Shown here: piece after piece, positions 1 to 7,531 of the stretch | Position numbering within the stretch: position 1 is the first letter of the stretch | Layout of the letters: each line of letters starts with the position of its first letter | From: CAYHWW01 sp964360145 | GTDB taxonomy: Bacteria; Bdellovibrionota; UBA1018; CAYHWW01 | DNA: 10,897 nt | NCBI GenBank assembly: GCA_964360145.1 | Contig: CAYHWW010000114.1 | Span: forward strand, 1 to 10,897 | Reading direction: 5' to 3' | Notes under the pieces: model-generated | Told to the model about the DNA's origin: nothing | The model's input: only the letters and a program-made list of their open reading frames with translations | The model's database searches: none | Translations under genes and position numbers: made by a program

Positions 1-63
1 ACTCCTGTACGCCGCGTGGAGGCCACGACGACGACAACGAAGCTCCCCGGCAAAATACCGAGC

Positions 64-2781
64 CTACCCGTGGCATTTTTTGTATTTTTTGCCCGAGCCG
101 CAGGGACATGGATCATTACGGCCCACCTTAGTCTCCATCATGGCGCCACCAGCGCCGCTGATGGTGACTCGGCCGGGACTGCTGCCCTCGGCGCCACCGC
201 CCCCCGCCCGGGGCGGGCCCGCGGGGATGGGGCTGTCGCCCGATGGCAATTCGCCGTGGCTCATGACCATGCGGGTGGGGGCCTTGGGGGCCAGCTGCTC
301 GAGCTGTTCTTCCCGCTGGATTTCCACCTCGAAAACCCGGCGGGTGGAATCATTGTTGATCTGCAGATACATGAGCTCGAAGTAGCGGAAACCCTCTTTT
401 TTGTATTCCAACAAGGGGTCTTTTTGGGCGTAGCCCCGCAGCCCGATGCCTTCCCGCAGATGGTCCATGGCCAAGAGATGGTCTTTCCAACACTGGTCGA
501 TGGTGGAGAGGAGCACCATCTGGACGAAGTCTCTCATGATCTCGGGGCCCACGGTCTTCTGTTTGTCGTCGTAGGTTTTTTCCACCCGGGCGGTGATGAG
601 TTTCACCAGCTCGCCTTCGGTGGTAACCGGGCGGAGGTCTTCGAGGGTGAACGCCCCATTGATATGAAAAGCGTTTCGCACGGCATCGTTGAGGCCCTGC
701 ACTTCCCAGGTGGCATCGGTCTTTTTCTTGCTGGGGTAGAATTCGAGGGCGATGCCGCTTGCCACGTCTTCGGCCATGCTCAGCAGCACATCTTTCAGGT
801 TTTCGCCGGAGAGGATCTCCCGACGCATGCTGTAGATGACCTTGCGCTGCTGGTTCATGACGTCGTCGTATTCCAACAGGTGTTTGCGGATGTCGAAGTT
901 ATGGGCCTCGACTTTTTTCTGGGCGTTCTCGATGGCGCGGGTCACCCACTTGTGCTCGATGGGGACGCCGTCCTCCATGTACTTCGCCACGTTCACCGAG
1001 CCGAAGATGCGCATGAGGTCATCTTGCAGCGAGAGGTAGAAGCGCGAGGCGCCCGGATCCCCTTGGCGCCCGGCGCGACCACGAAGCTGGTTATCGATGC
1101 GTCGGCTCTCGTGGCGCTCGGTACCCACGATGAAGAGGCCGCCGGCGGCGATGACTTCGTCGCGTTCTTTGGCGCAGGAGACCTTGAACTTCTCGACCTC
1201 GGCGGCCAAGAGCTTCTCTTGCTCCTCAGGGGTGAGGCCTTCGAGCTTGTTGCCCAGGGCTTGTTTCGCCAAGAACTCGGGGTTGCCACCGAGCAAGATG
1301 TCCGTGCCTCGGCCCGCCATGTTGGTGGCGATGGTGATCCAACCTTTGCGGCCCGCCTGGGCCACGATCTCCGCTTCACGGGCGTGATTCTTGGCGTTCA
1401 AGACGTTGTGGGGCACGCCGCCTTTTTTCAAAAGGCTGGAGAGCAATTCGGACTTTTCAACGGACACGGTGCCCACAAGCACGGGCTGGCCCTTTTCGTA
1501 GGCCTCTTTCACTTCTTTAACCAGTGCGTTGTATTTGTCTTCGGCGGTCTTGTAGACGAGGTCGGCGTGATCCTTGCGGATCATGGAGCGGTTGGTGGGC
1601 ACCACCACCACGTCAAGATTGTAGATTTTCTTGAACTCGGTGGCTTCCGTGTCGGCGGTACCCGTCATGCCAGACAGCTTCTTATACATGCGGAAGTAGT
1701 TCTGGTAGGTGATCGTCGCCAGCGTCTGGTTCTCGTTCTCGATGGTGACGCCTTCTTTGGCTTCGATGGCTTGATGCAGCCCATCGCTCCAGCGGCGGCC
1801 GGGCATGACGCGGCCCGTGAATTCATCGACGATGAGCACTTCGCCATCGCGGACCATGTAGTCCACGTCGCGTTTAAATACCGCGTGGGCCTTCAAACCC
1901 TGGTTCACATGGTGGAGAAGCTCGATGTTCTGGGGTTCGTACAGGTTCTGCACGGCCAGGTACTTCTCGACTTTTTCCACGCCAGCTTCCGTTAAACTCA
2001 CCGAGCGAGTTTTCTCTTCGGTGGTGTAGTCCGTGTCTTTGCTGAGCTTCGGGATGATGCGATCAATGGTGTAGTATTTGTCTGTTGAATCTTCCGTGGG
2101 GCCGCTGATGATGAGGGGCGTGCGGGCCTCGTCGATGAAGATGGAGTCCACTTCATCAACGATGGCGAAGTTCAGCTCACGTTGCACGTAGTCGGCGAGG
2201 TTGAACTTCATGTTGTCGCGGAGGTAGTCGAAACCGAACTCGGCGTTTTGCCCGTAGGTGATGTCGCAGGCATAGTTCTCTTTGCGCTGGCGGTCGCTCA
2301 AGCCGTGGACGATGTTGCCCACGCTCAAACCCAAGAACCTGTGCAGGCGCCCCATCCACTCGGAGTCCCGTCGGGCGAGGTAGTCGTTGACGGTGACCAC
2401 ATGCACGCCCTTGCCGGACAGCGCGTTGAGATAGGCGGGGAGGGTGGAAACGAGGGTTTTGCCTTCACCGGTGCGCATCTCGGCGATGCGCCCCCGGTGG
2501 AGCACGATGCCGCCGATGAGCTGCACATCGTAATGGCGTTGACCCAGCACGCGTTTGCCCGCTTCGCGCACCACGGCGAAGGCCTCAGGCAGGAGGGAGT
2601 CCAGGCTTTCGCCCCGGTCCACCCGTTCTTTGAATTCCGCTGTTTTGGCGCGCAACTGATCGTTGGTGAGGGACTGGATCTTGGCCTCAAGGGCCCCGAT
2701 CTGGCTCACCGCCGGATAGATGCTTTTCAGTTCACGCTCGTTCTGGGTGCCGAATATTTTTTTTGCTAAAGTTGAAATCAT
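64..2781 (-). CDS. secA: Preprotein translocase ATPase SecA
   Basis: SecA is the cytoplasmic motor that pushes unfolded preproteins through SecYEG using ATP. The 905-residue product is about the family's usual length (E. coli 901). Visible landmarks, numbered from the chosen Met: Walker A core GEGKT near 105-109; DEVD Walker B near 209-212, followed by the family motif IDEARTPLIISGP; NMAGRGTD near 487-494 and QLRGRAGRQGDPG near 565-577 in the second nucleotide-binding fold; a Gly/Pro-rich linker; and a C-terminal zinc-binding SEC-C tail with Cys892, Cys894, Cys903 and His904. The frame is open to an upstream ATG at 2832, but the internal ATG at 2781 gives the family-typical N-terminus MISTLAKKIFGT, so I chose it. 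Neither start has a convincing Shine-Dalgarno. All key motifs are intact. It is transcribed divergently from the lipoprotein gene at 2869. Confidence 0.97.
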   Translation of the reverse strand: MISTLAKKIFGTQNERELKSIYPAVSQIGALEAKIQSLTNDQLRAKTAEFKERVDRGESLDSLLPEAFAVVREAGKRVLGQRHYDVQLIGGIVLHRGRIAEMRTGEGKTLVSTLPAYLNALSGKGVHVVTVNDYLARRDSEWMGRLHRFLGLSVGNIVHGLSDRQRKENYACDITYGQNAEFGFDYLRDNMKFNLADYVQRELNFAIVDEVDSIFIDEARTPLIISGPTEDSTDKYYTIDRIIPKLSKDTDYTTEEKTRSVSLTEAGVEKVEKYLAVQNLYEPQNIELLHHVNQGLKAHAVFKRDVDYMVRDGEVLIVDEFTGRVMPGRRWSDGLHQAIEAKEGVTIENENQTLATITYQNYFRMYKKLSGMTGTADTEATEFKKIYNLDVVVVPTNRSMIRKDHADLVYKTAEDKYNALVKEVKEAYEKGQPVLVGTVSVEKSELLSSLLKKGGVPHNVLNAKNHAREAEIVAQAGRKGWITIATNMAGRGTDILLGGNPEFLAKQALGNKLEGLTPEEQEKLLAAEVEKFKVSCAKERDEVIAAGGLFIVGTERHESRRIDNQLRGRAGRQGDPGASRFYLSLQDDLMRIFGSVNVAKYMEDGVPIEHKWVTRAIENAQKKVEAHNFDIRKHLLEYDDVMNQQRKVIYSMRREILSGENLKDVLLSMAEDVASGIALEFYPSKKKTDATWEVQGLNDAVRNAFHINGAFTLEDLRPVTTEGELVKLITARVEKTYDDKQKTVGPEIMRDFVQMVLLSTIDQCWKDHLLAMDHLREGIGLRGYAQKDPLLEYKKEGFRYFELMYLQINNDSTRRVFEVEIQREEQLEQLAPKAPTRMVMSHGELPSGDSPIPAGPPRAGGGGAEGSSPGRVTISGAGGAMMETKVGRNDPCPCGSGKKYKKCHG

Positions 2782-2868
2782 AAAAGTGCAGTTCAAAACG
2801 TAACATGAGTGCTTTGACAGGGCGAGCCGCATATGAAATGACGCACCCGTTCGTTAGGGGGGGTCTTT
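2782..2868. promoter_or_regulatory. Divergent intergenic region secA / M6-like lipoprotein
   Basis: These 87 bases separate two divergent starts, so promoters for both are expected here. The plus-strand gene has a strong purine-rich ribosome binding site, AGGGGGGG at 2856-2863, five bases before its ATG. A perfect TTGACA lies at 2814-2819 on the plus strand, but no good -10 sits 16-18 bases from it. No clear promoter is visible for secA. The regulatory role is inferred from position. Confidence 0.35.
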
Positions 2869-4974
2869 ATGCGTCGGATGTCGCTGGCTGTTCTGGCCGT
2901 TTGCGTTGCAGCCTTTTGCGTGGGGTGCCCCCAACAAATGGGTAGTCGCATCGAGGTGGTGGTCTTGCAATACCCCGATCGCGCCCCGCTCCCCTTCGGC
3001 CCCGCGGAGTATGAGCGCCATTTCTTCGATGAGACGACAACCTATCGCACCACACCCGGTGGCCATGCCATTTTCGGCTCCGTGGCGGAATGGTTCTCCT
3101 GGGTTTCCGGCGGCCGCCTCCAGCTCACGGGTTACGTGCGGCCCGTGGTGCTCACGGCTGCCCGGGGCTTTGATGAGGTGATGAGACTGGAGAATCTTGC
3201 CGCCAGGGGTGAGGACGGCGGCGCCTGGTGGGTGGACTCTATAAATAGGGACGCCCTCGCGGCCTTGGGCCGGTCGGTTCCCACGGACGGCTCCTCCGGG
3301 GCCGTGGATGCGGACCGCCTCATCATCATTCACAATGGTACCGGCGCCCCTCGGATGGCCTGGGCCGTGGGGTATATCTCCGTGATGAGTGGCGCCACCC
3401 CGGGCAATACCGACGTCATGTCCCTGGGCTTGCCTGCCCATGAGCTCTCTCATTTACTGACCAATCAGCCGGACCGCTACTTCTTCTCTAATGGGAACGT
3501 GGGTGGCTGGGACGTCATGGCCACTGACTCCTTTGATAATTTCCCCACGGCCTACACGGTGCCCGGCATGGTGGATGCGGGCTGGGTTTCCTGGGGGGAC
3601 TGGAAAAGCTCTGGTGATGTGGATCTAGTGCTCGAACCCACCCTGGACACCGCGGTGGTCCATCGCTTCGCCTCCCGCCTCGATGACGTGGGTGTGGCTG
3701 CCCACAGCTTCTTCGCGCTGGAAAACAAAGTGGCCCGGGACGAAACAGAAACCCAGCTTCAGGGGCCCGTGGAAGGGTTGCTGACCTGGGAATACGACAC
3801 CCAGCGGTTATGGGCCGTGTCTGGTGCGTATGGCGGCGTGCCCGCGGAATACGCTAAAATCATCGGCCACCGGGAGGTGACCGGTTATGCCTCCCAGTCC
3901 GAGTATGTTTACGAAGATTACGCCCGCTGGGCGCTGTGGGGTACGCCGACGGCGGCGGCCATGGGTTTGCCCACCATCAATGGCTGCGTGAACTCCCGGG
4001 CCTTGAACGTGCTGGGCGAGTGCATTTGGGATTTCACCGACGTGCATCGTGAGGGCGTCAACATGCACGTCCACGCCGCTTTCCACCCTTTGACCTTGTC
4101 ACGTAGGCTGGTGAATGCGGACACCTCAACGGTGGAGCTGCCTGAAGTGCTCCCCGGCAGTAACCCCGTGCGGCGTCTGTATTTCGCTGGACCCCAAACT
4201 TTGTCTCTGGTGTTGCTGTCCCCCGATGGCGCCCGCCAGGTGATCCACAGCGCTGCGGGGCCCGCCACTCTGAGTCAACACGTGGTGGATCTCACGGCCT
4301 ATCCCCAGGGAGGCACGCTTTTCTTTGAGAGCCCCGGCCAGGGCTCGTCGCCGCTCGCCGCTGCCCGTGGGCTCGCGTACCCCGTGTCCGTGGTCTCTCG
4401 CAGCGGCGCCAACCCCATCGCACCTGCGATGCCTGCGCAAACCGTGGCGTTGAGGAATGGTTCTCACTGGGGCGGTATCGTCGCCTCCGTGGCCCCCGGG
4501 GGCTTGCTTGAATTCCCCGTGCCCCGCCCCGCTTCGTGGACGGATGGGAGTTCTTCGTTCTGGGCTGGCTCCGCTGCCATGCGTCTGGTGCTGGCCTGGG
4601 GTATGAATGGCACCTCCGCCATGTCCGCCTCCGAGCAGGTGACGGTGCAGTTTGCCTTGACCGGTGCCCGCGGGCGCAAAGAGAGCGTCTTCTACGGCAA
4701 GGTGGATGCACGGAGGAGTGAACCCTTCGTCGTGTATTTTTTGGTGGATGCCCTCAGCGATCTGCCAGGCCTGGCGTCCTCTATTATGGTCAGCCGTGGG
4801 TCCATGGCCACGCAAGACATGCTGCATGTGCTGGCGGCGGATTTGGTGGACGTGGCCGATGATGGTCGGGGTACGTTCGGCGTGGGCGCACAGCCTCCGC
4901 AGCAGCCGCGGTCTGAGCCACAGGGCTTGGATGATCCCACGGGGCTAGTGATTCCTTCACGGCATACTCATTGA
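2869..4974 (+). CDS. Exported M6-like metalloprotease, probable lipoprotein
   Basis: This 701-residue protein starts with a basic-then-hydrophobic signal (MRRMSLAVLAVCVAAFCVGC) ending in a candidate lipobox FCVGC, with Cys20 as the possible lipidated residue; Cys at -3 is non-canonical. The zinc-protease signature is HELSH at 191-195, followed by PDRY (Asp202) and GGWDVMAT at 212-219. This arrangement recalls immune inhibitor A (peptidase family M6), where HEFGH is followed by a PDxY segment and GGWxxM. A second match is the following segment, which keeps the pattern of a Gly-Trp near residue 239. Residues from about 400 onwards are beta-rich with no recognised domain and may be binding or sandwich modules. 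Only a few Cys are present. I infer an envelope-attached or secreted protease; the substrate is unknown. The start is supported by the strong RBS at 2856-2863. The barrel gene follows after 55 bp and may be co-transcribed. Confidence 0.72.
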   Translation: MRRMSLAVLAVCVAAFCVGCPQQMGSRIEVVVLQYPDRAPLPFGPAEYERHFFDETTTYRTTPGGHAIFGSVAEWFSWVSGGRLQLTGYVRPVVLTAARGFDEVMRLENLAARGEDGGAWWVDSINRDALAALGRSVPTDGSSGAVDADRLIIIHNGTGAPRMAWAVGYISVMSGATPGNTDVMSLGLPAHELSHLLTNQPDRYFFSNGNVGGWDVMATDSFDNFPTAYTVPGMVDAGWVSWGDWKSSGDVDLVLEPTLDTAVVHRFASRLDDVGVAAHSFFALENKVARDETETQLQGPVEGLLTWEYDTQRLWAVSGAYGGVPAEYAKIIGHREVTGYASQSEYVYEDYARWALWGTPTAAAMGLPTINGCVNSRALNVLGECIWDFTDVHREGVNMHVHAAFHPLTLSRRLVNADTSTVELPEVLPGSNPVRRLYFAGPQTLSLVLLSPDGARQVIHSAAGPATLSQHVVDLTAYPQGGTLFFESPGQGSSPLAAARGLAYPVSVVSRSGANPIAPAMPAQTVALRNGSHWGGIVASVAPGGLLEFPVPRPASWTDGSSSFWAGSAAMRLVLAWGMNGTSAMSASEQVTVQFALTGARGRKESVFYGKVDARRSEPFVVYFLVDALSDLPGLASSIMVSRGSMATQDMLHVLAADLVDVADDGRGTFGVGAQPPQQPRSEPQGLDDPTGLVIPSRHTH

Positions 4975-4994
4975 CCGATCACCGGGTGAGGCAT

Positions 4995-5004
4995 AGCCTA
5001 GGCT
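4995..5004. repeat. 10-bp perfect palindrome AGCCTAGGCT
   Basis: A perfect palindrome lies in the 55-bp gap between the protease and barrel genes. Four more complementary bases sit outside it (TGAG at 4987-4990 and CTCA at 5008-5011) across unequal internal loops. No T-run follows, so it is not a typical intrinsic terminator. It could be an operator or an RNA structure, or chance. Confidence 0.3.
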
Positions 5005-5029
5005 CATCTCAAAACTTCGGAGGGTTTCC

Positions 5030-5620
5030 ATGAAGCGTCAATTGCTGCTCTTGTCTGCTCTGTTCTTTGCTGTCACCAACGTCCAGGCTGCCACGTTGAC
5101 GACGACGCCCATGGGTGACACGGCTTCCGCTAAGCAAGCCCTCACGCCTACGGCGCCTCAAACCTATCGCACCGTGGATTACCCCACGGTGGTCGAACCC
5201 CGCACGGGCCGCTATGTGCTGGGTGCGTGGCAGCTGCACCCCGGCATCGGCTTCACCGCCATCACTTCCACCGCGGGCTTCAATGCGGGTTCCCACATCG
5301 CCTATCGCATGCTCGATGCTCACCCTCTGCACTTTGAGCCAGGTCTTTGGCTGGGGTTCTTCGAGGGTAATGTGCAGTTTAATTTCATGGCCGGCATGCG
5401 CTATGACATCGAGCTTGAAGAAACCTGGCTCAAGCCCTTCGCTCGTTTCGCCATGGGCCCCTCGTTGCAAACCGAGGGTGATACCCTGGTGTTCAACGCC
5501 TACGTGGGCTTCGGCGTTCTGTACCCTGTCAACAAGCGCATCGACTTCCGCGCCGACGCGGGCCTGCAGAACATCGATGGCAACGCGGGGTTTTTGCTCA
5601 CGGCGGGCGTTGGGTTTTAA
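5030..5620 (+). CDS. Probable small outer-membrane beta-barrel protein
   Basis: The 196-residue product begins with a clear Sec signal peptide (Lys-Arg, then a Leu/Phe/Ala core) with a likely signal peptidase I site after VQA at residue 20. The mature part is about 176 residues. It contains alternating hydrophobic/polar stretches rich in Gly and aromatics (for example WLGFFEGNVQFNFMAGMRY and LVFNAYVGFGVLYPV) and ends in Phe after AGVGF. A terminal aromatic residue is the usual signal for the BAM complex. These features fit a small eight-stranded type barrel; I do not recognise the family. The start is set by GGAGGG at 5019-5024, five bases before the ATG. The stop overlaps by 4 bp with the stop of the convergent ATPase gene. 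It may form an operon with the upstream protease gene. Function is unknown; transport, adhesion and structural roles are all possible. Confidence 0.68.
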   Translation: MKRQLLLLSALFFAVTNVQAATLTTTPMGDTASAKQALTPTAPQTYRTVDYPTVVEPRTGRYVLGAWQLHPGIGFTAITSTAGFNAGSHIAYRMLDAHPLHFEPGLWLGFFEGNVQFNFMAGMRYDIELEETWLKPFARFAMGPSLQTEGDTLVFNAYVGFGVLYPVNKRIDFRADAGLQNIDGNAGFLLTAGVGF

Positions 5621-6753
5621 GTCGTAAAGTGAAGCCAAGACACCCTTGAGAGACCTTTGGCTTTCAGGGTGTCGCTTTTCTCGATCGGTGCTGCAAGGAG
5701 CCCTTGCTCGCTGCCTAATGCTTTCATGGCCCCAAGGAGGCCCTTGGTATGCCAGCCGTAGGACGCTGATGAGTCTGTGATGATTTTGATGGGCAGACCA
5801 TCGACGACAAAATCCACGGGTTCTCCACGGGCGCTTTTGTAATAGGCGATGTTTTTTCGATCGAGGGCATATTCGCAGCGGGCCGCAATCTCGTTGAAGA
5901 TATAATGCCGCGCCAATGCAAGGGTTGCGTGTTCCGTACCTAGCGTGTTTCTCAGCAGGTATGTGGCGAGCCCGCTGTCCCCTAAGAGCCAGTGGTCCCG
6001 GCCTTTCCCTTTTTCATGGCACGGGATTCTATTGAGGAGAAAGATGCTCTCCATGGCTTTGAGGTATTTGGCGACCTTGCGTGACTCCTTTGAGAATCGG
6101 GTGATTTCGGGGAAAAAACCCAGGGAAAGCTGGGCCGTGATTTCTTTGATGGTGAGGCGGGCAAAATCCAAGTCGTACCCTTTGCCGTAGGCTCGGGGGA
6201 GGTCGCGGATCAAAGTGGTCTCAAGCCAAGAGTCCCAGTAGAGCCATCGCGAGGCGTCGTCACGCAGGAACATAGGTACGGGCATTCCGCCGCGTTTCAT
6301 GGCTTTGACGAAAAGATCGAGGGTGGGTTTCTCCTTGGGGCCGAGGGCTTCCCGCAGGGTCAGGGGAAAGAGTTTGATGGAGCCCAAGCGTCCTGTGAGG
6401 GATTCGCGGGTGAGGCCACCGGCGCTGAAGGCCTGGGAGCCTGTGATGAAAAACGTGGCTGGGATGCGTTTTTTATCCACCTCGCTTTTGATGGCGTCAA
6501 AAAGCTTGGGCACTTTCTGGATTTCATCAATGACGAAGGGGCGGGGGTACTTAGCGAGGAAGACTTTGGTGGAATTTTCGGCGTCCGTGCGCACGTCTTC
6601 GTCATCGAGGGTGACGAAATCTGGGATTTTGAGGAGGTCGCGAAGCAATGTGGATTTGCCAACCTGACGCAGGCCCACAACGCCGATGACAGGCCAGAGC
6701 TTGGCCAGGCGCTTAAGGGGAGGGAGGGCTTGTCTTAAACGGAGATGTGGCAT
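5617..6753 (-). CDS. AAA_14 / DUF4143-type ATPase
   Basis: The 378-residue product has the architecture of the widespread but poorly understood AAA_14 plus DUF4143 ATPases. Walker A is GLRQVGKST near 27-35, Walker B is FVIDEIQK near 73-80, and the sensor-like FFITGSQ is near 101-107. These are followed by the family signature ESLTGRLGSIKLFPLTLREAL-like segment and a C-terminal region of about 220 residues. Many members end in a PD-(D/E)xK-like motif; here GEPVDFVVDG is present but the following strand reads PIKI rather than an xExK, so nuclease-like residues appear altered. The frame is open to a GTG at 6783, with an ATG also at 6777; I chose the ATG at 6753 because family members usually start about 25 residues before Walker A. 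No Shine-Dalgarno precedes any of them. A perfect TATAAT lies just upstream, which would give a nearly leaderless transcript. It stands alone in an accessory-looking stretch. Confidence 0.82.
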   Translation of the reverse strand: MPHLRLRQALPPLKRLAKLWPVIGVVGLRQVGKSTLLRDLLKIPDFVTLDDEDVRTDAENSTKVFLAKYPRPFVIDEIQKVPKLFDAIKSEVDKKRIPATFFITGSQAFSAGGLTRESLTGRLGSIKLFPLTLREALGPKEKPTLDLFVKAMKRGGMPVPMFLRDDASRWLYWDSWLETTLIRDLPRAYGKGYDLDFARLTIKEITAQLSLGFFPEITRFSKESRKVAKYLKAMESIFLLNRIPCHEKGKGRDHWLLGDSGLATYLLRNTLGTEHATLALARHYIFNEIAARCEYALDRKNIAYYKSARGEPVDFVVDGLPIKIITDSSASYGWHTKGLLGAMKALGSEQGLLAAPIEKSDTLKAKGLSRVSWLHFTT

Positions 6754-6765
6754 GTAAATAGTGTA

Positions 6766-6771
6766 ATTATA
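6766..6771 (-). promoter_or_regulatory. Candidate -10 hexamer for the ATPase gene
   Basis: A perfect TATAAT on the minus strand lies 12 bases before the chosen ATG at 6753. The surrounding 90 bases are markedly AT-rich compared with the rest of the window. No good -35 hexamer is found 16-18 bases upstream; a TTGACG sits only 11 bases away. If used, transcription would begin about six bases before the ATG, meaning an almost leaderless message. Confidence 0.35.
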
Positions 6772-6804
6772 AGTCATGATCACGTCAAATAGTTACAGTA
6801 TTTA

Positions 6805-6825
6805 TGACAAATATCTTTGATGTCA
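6805..6825. repeat. TGACA/TGTCA inverted repeat in AT-rich spacer
   Basis: Five-base arms TGACA (6805-6809) and TGTCA (6821-6825) flank an 11-base AT-rich centre, between the ATPase promoter region and the end of the remnant gene at 6844. Size and spacing would suit a dimeric regulator. The arms are short enough to arise by chance. Confidence 0.2.
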
Positions 6826-6843
6826 ATCAGTTAAGAAAGACTT

Positions 6844-7226
6844 CTAACGGCCTAACTTCCGCGGCGCCAGCACGCCCACGAAAGTGTAGGTCTCGCGCTT
6901 TCCTGTGAAGGGCGTGGCGAGTAAAAACTGTCGCACCTCGGTGAGTTTCGCTGAGAGTGCTGCGGCTTCCTGCGTGGTGAGCTTGCGGGTGATGACGTCG
7001 TGAAATGCCGTACCTTGGGCAAGTGTCGCGGGTGCGAGGTCCTTCGTCATCTGGGTGATGGCGCGGTTCATATTCTGGATGCGCAGGGGCAGCCACTCTT
7101 CTGTTTTGGGGATGTGGAAATAGGGATCTTTGAAACGCAGGCCCTCAGCTGAACGCACCAGTCGCCCCTGGGCCAGGAGGGTCTCGAAGAGGGGACGGAG
7201 GTCGCCGGGATCCAGGCGTCCCTGCC
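6844..7226 (-). pseudogene. C-terminal remnant of a TIGR02147/DUF4423-like gene
   Basis: The minus-strand frame ending at the TAG at 6844-6846 reads convincingly as protein for about 125 residues: PGDLRPLFETLLAQGRL, then FKDPYFHIPKTEEWLPLRIQN, a helical stretch, and a final KRETYTFVGVLAPRK. The order (a winged-helix-like 'LxxLLxxGxL' turn, then RxxxxNxxRA, a Thr-rich 'FHDVITRKLT' strand and an amphipathic helix) resembles my recollection of the C-terminal half of TIGR02147/DUF4423 proteins. Family members are about 270-300 residues and have an N-terminal helix-turn-helix-like region, which is missing here. Upstream of about 7226 the frame turns into low-complexity sequence and hits a TAG at 7270-7272. 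There is no ATG; the only in-frame start is a GTG at 7158 that would cut the homologous part. I read it as 5'-truncated. The family assignment is from memory and moderate. Confidence 0.5.
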
Positions 7227-7355
7227 AGCGCCCCCGATAACGGCAATGGTGGCGGCGGCTCCGGTGGTGCTACCGACTCCGACGAGTCCGACGACGGCAA
7301 TGGTGGCGGTGGTTCCGGCGGCCGTGGCAGCAGCGCTACGGACGACGCGAAGTAA
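7224..7355 (+). pseudogene. Gly/Ser/Asp-rich C-terminal tail, 5' truncated
   Basis: A plus-strand frame reads ASAPDNGNGGGGSGG, then ATDSDESDDGNGGGGSGG and RGSSATDDAK before a TAA at 7353-7355. It looks like the disordered tail of a larger protein whose body is absent: upstream the frame runs, without ATG, through the opposite-strand remnant to a TGA at 7131. Gly, Ser and Asp codons (GGC, TCC, GAC) match the usage of the intact genes here. The alternative is a Pro-rich minus-strand frame (PPEPPPPLPSS), which needs CCA, TCG, TTA and GTA codons that the neighbours use less. Both are low complexity, so the call is tentative. Confidence 0.35.
7236..7322 (+). repeat. Two-copy 33-bp tandem repeat, period 54 bp
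   Basis: Copies at 7236-7268 and 7290-7322 encode D[N/D]GNGGGGSGG in the plus frame. They differ at six bases, five at third codon positions without changing the residue and one Asn/Asp change. This pattern suits divergence under protein-level constraint in that frame, although the same bases are also third positions of the Pro-rich minus frame. Confidence 0.75.
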
Positions 7356-7531
7356 TATCCCGACGAAGAAGATCTCAGCATTCACTGCAATGCGGTGGTG
7401 CCACAGCGCACCCCGACCAGTCGTAGTGGATGCTTCACATTCGATCCAGAATCCGAGTGGCAGTGGCGAGCTGCCGGATTTCTCCGCCATGAAGACTTGC
7501 AGTGAGTATTGGATGCGCCCAGCACAGTACG
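7356..7531. other. Unassigned stretch within the gene-poor region
   Basis: After the TAA at 7353 the same plus frame stays open to a TGA at 7503-7505, reading YPDEEDLSIHCNAVVPQR and so on, while two other frames are also open across it. None has a good ribosome binding site with a start, and I recognise no family in any of them. It may be the other side of the rearranged locus or a decayed gene. Confidence 0.3.

Noticed and set aside
40..63. A possible terminator hairpin just downstream of secA
   Set aside because: Only three-base complementary arms (CGG/CCG) are visible, too weak to call.
16..1995. A 659-codon open frame on the plus strand, antisense to secA
   Set aside because: It lies wholly over the conserved secA gene, has no recognisable motifs, and its His/Val/Gly/Asp-rich composition is what a reverse-complement shadow of a GC-rich gene gives.
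2814..2842. TTGACA on the plus strand as a promoter for the gene at 2869
   Set aside because: The only TATA-like hexamer (TATGAA at 2832) is 12 bases away, too close, and nothing suitable lies at 16-18 bases.
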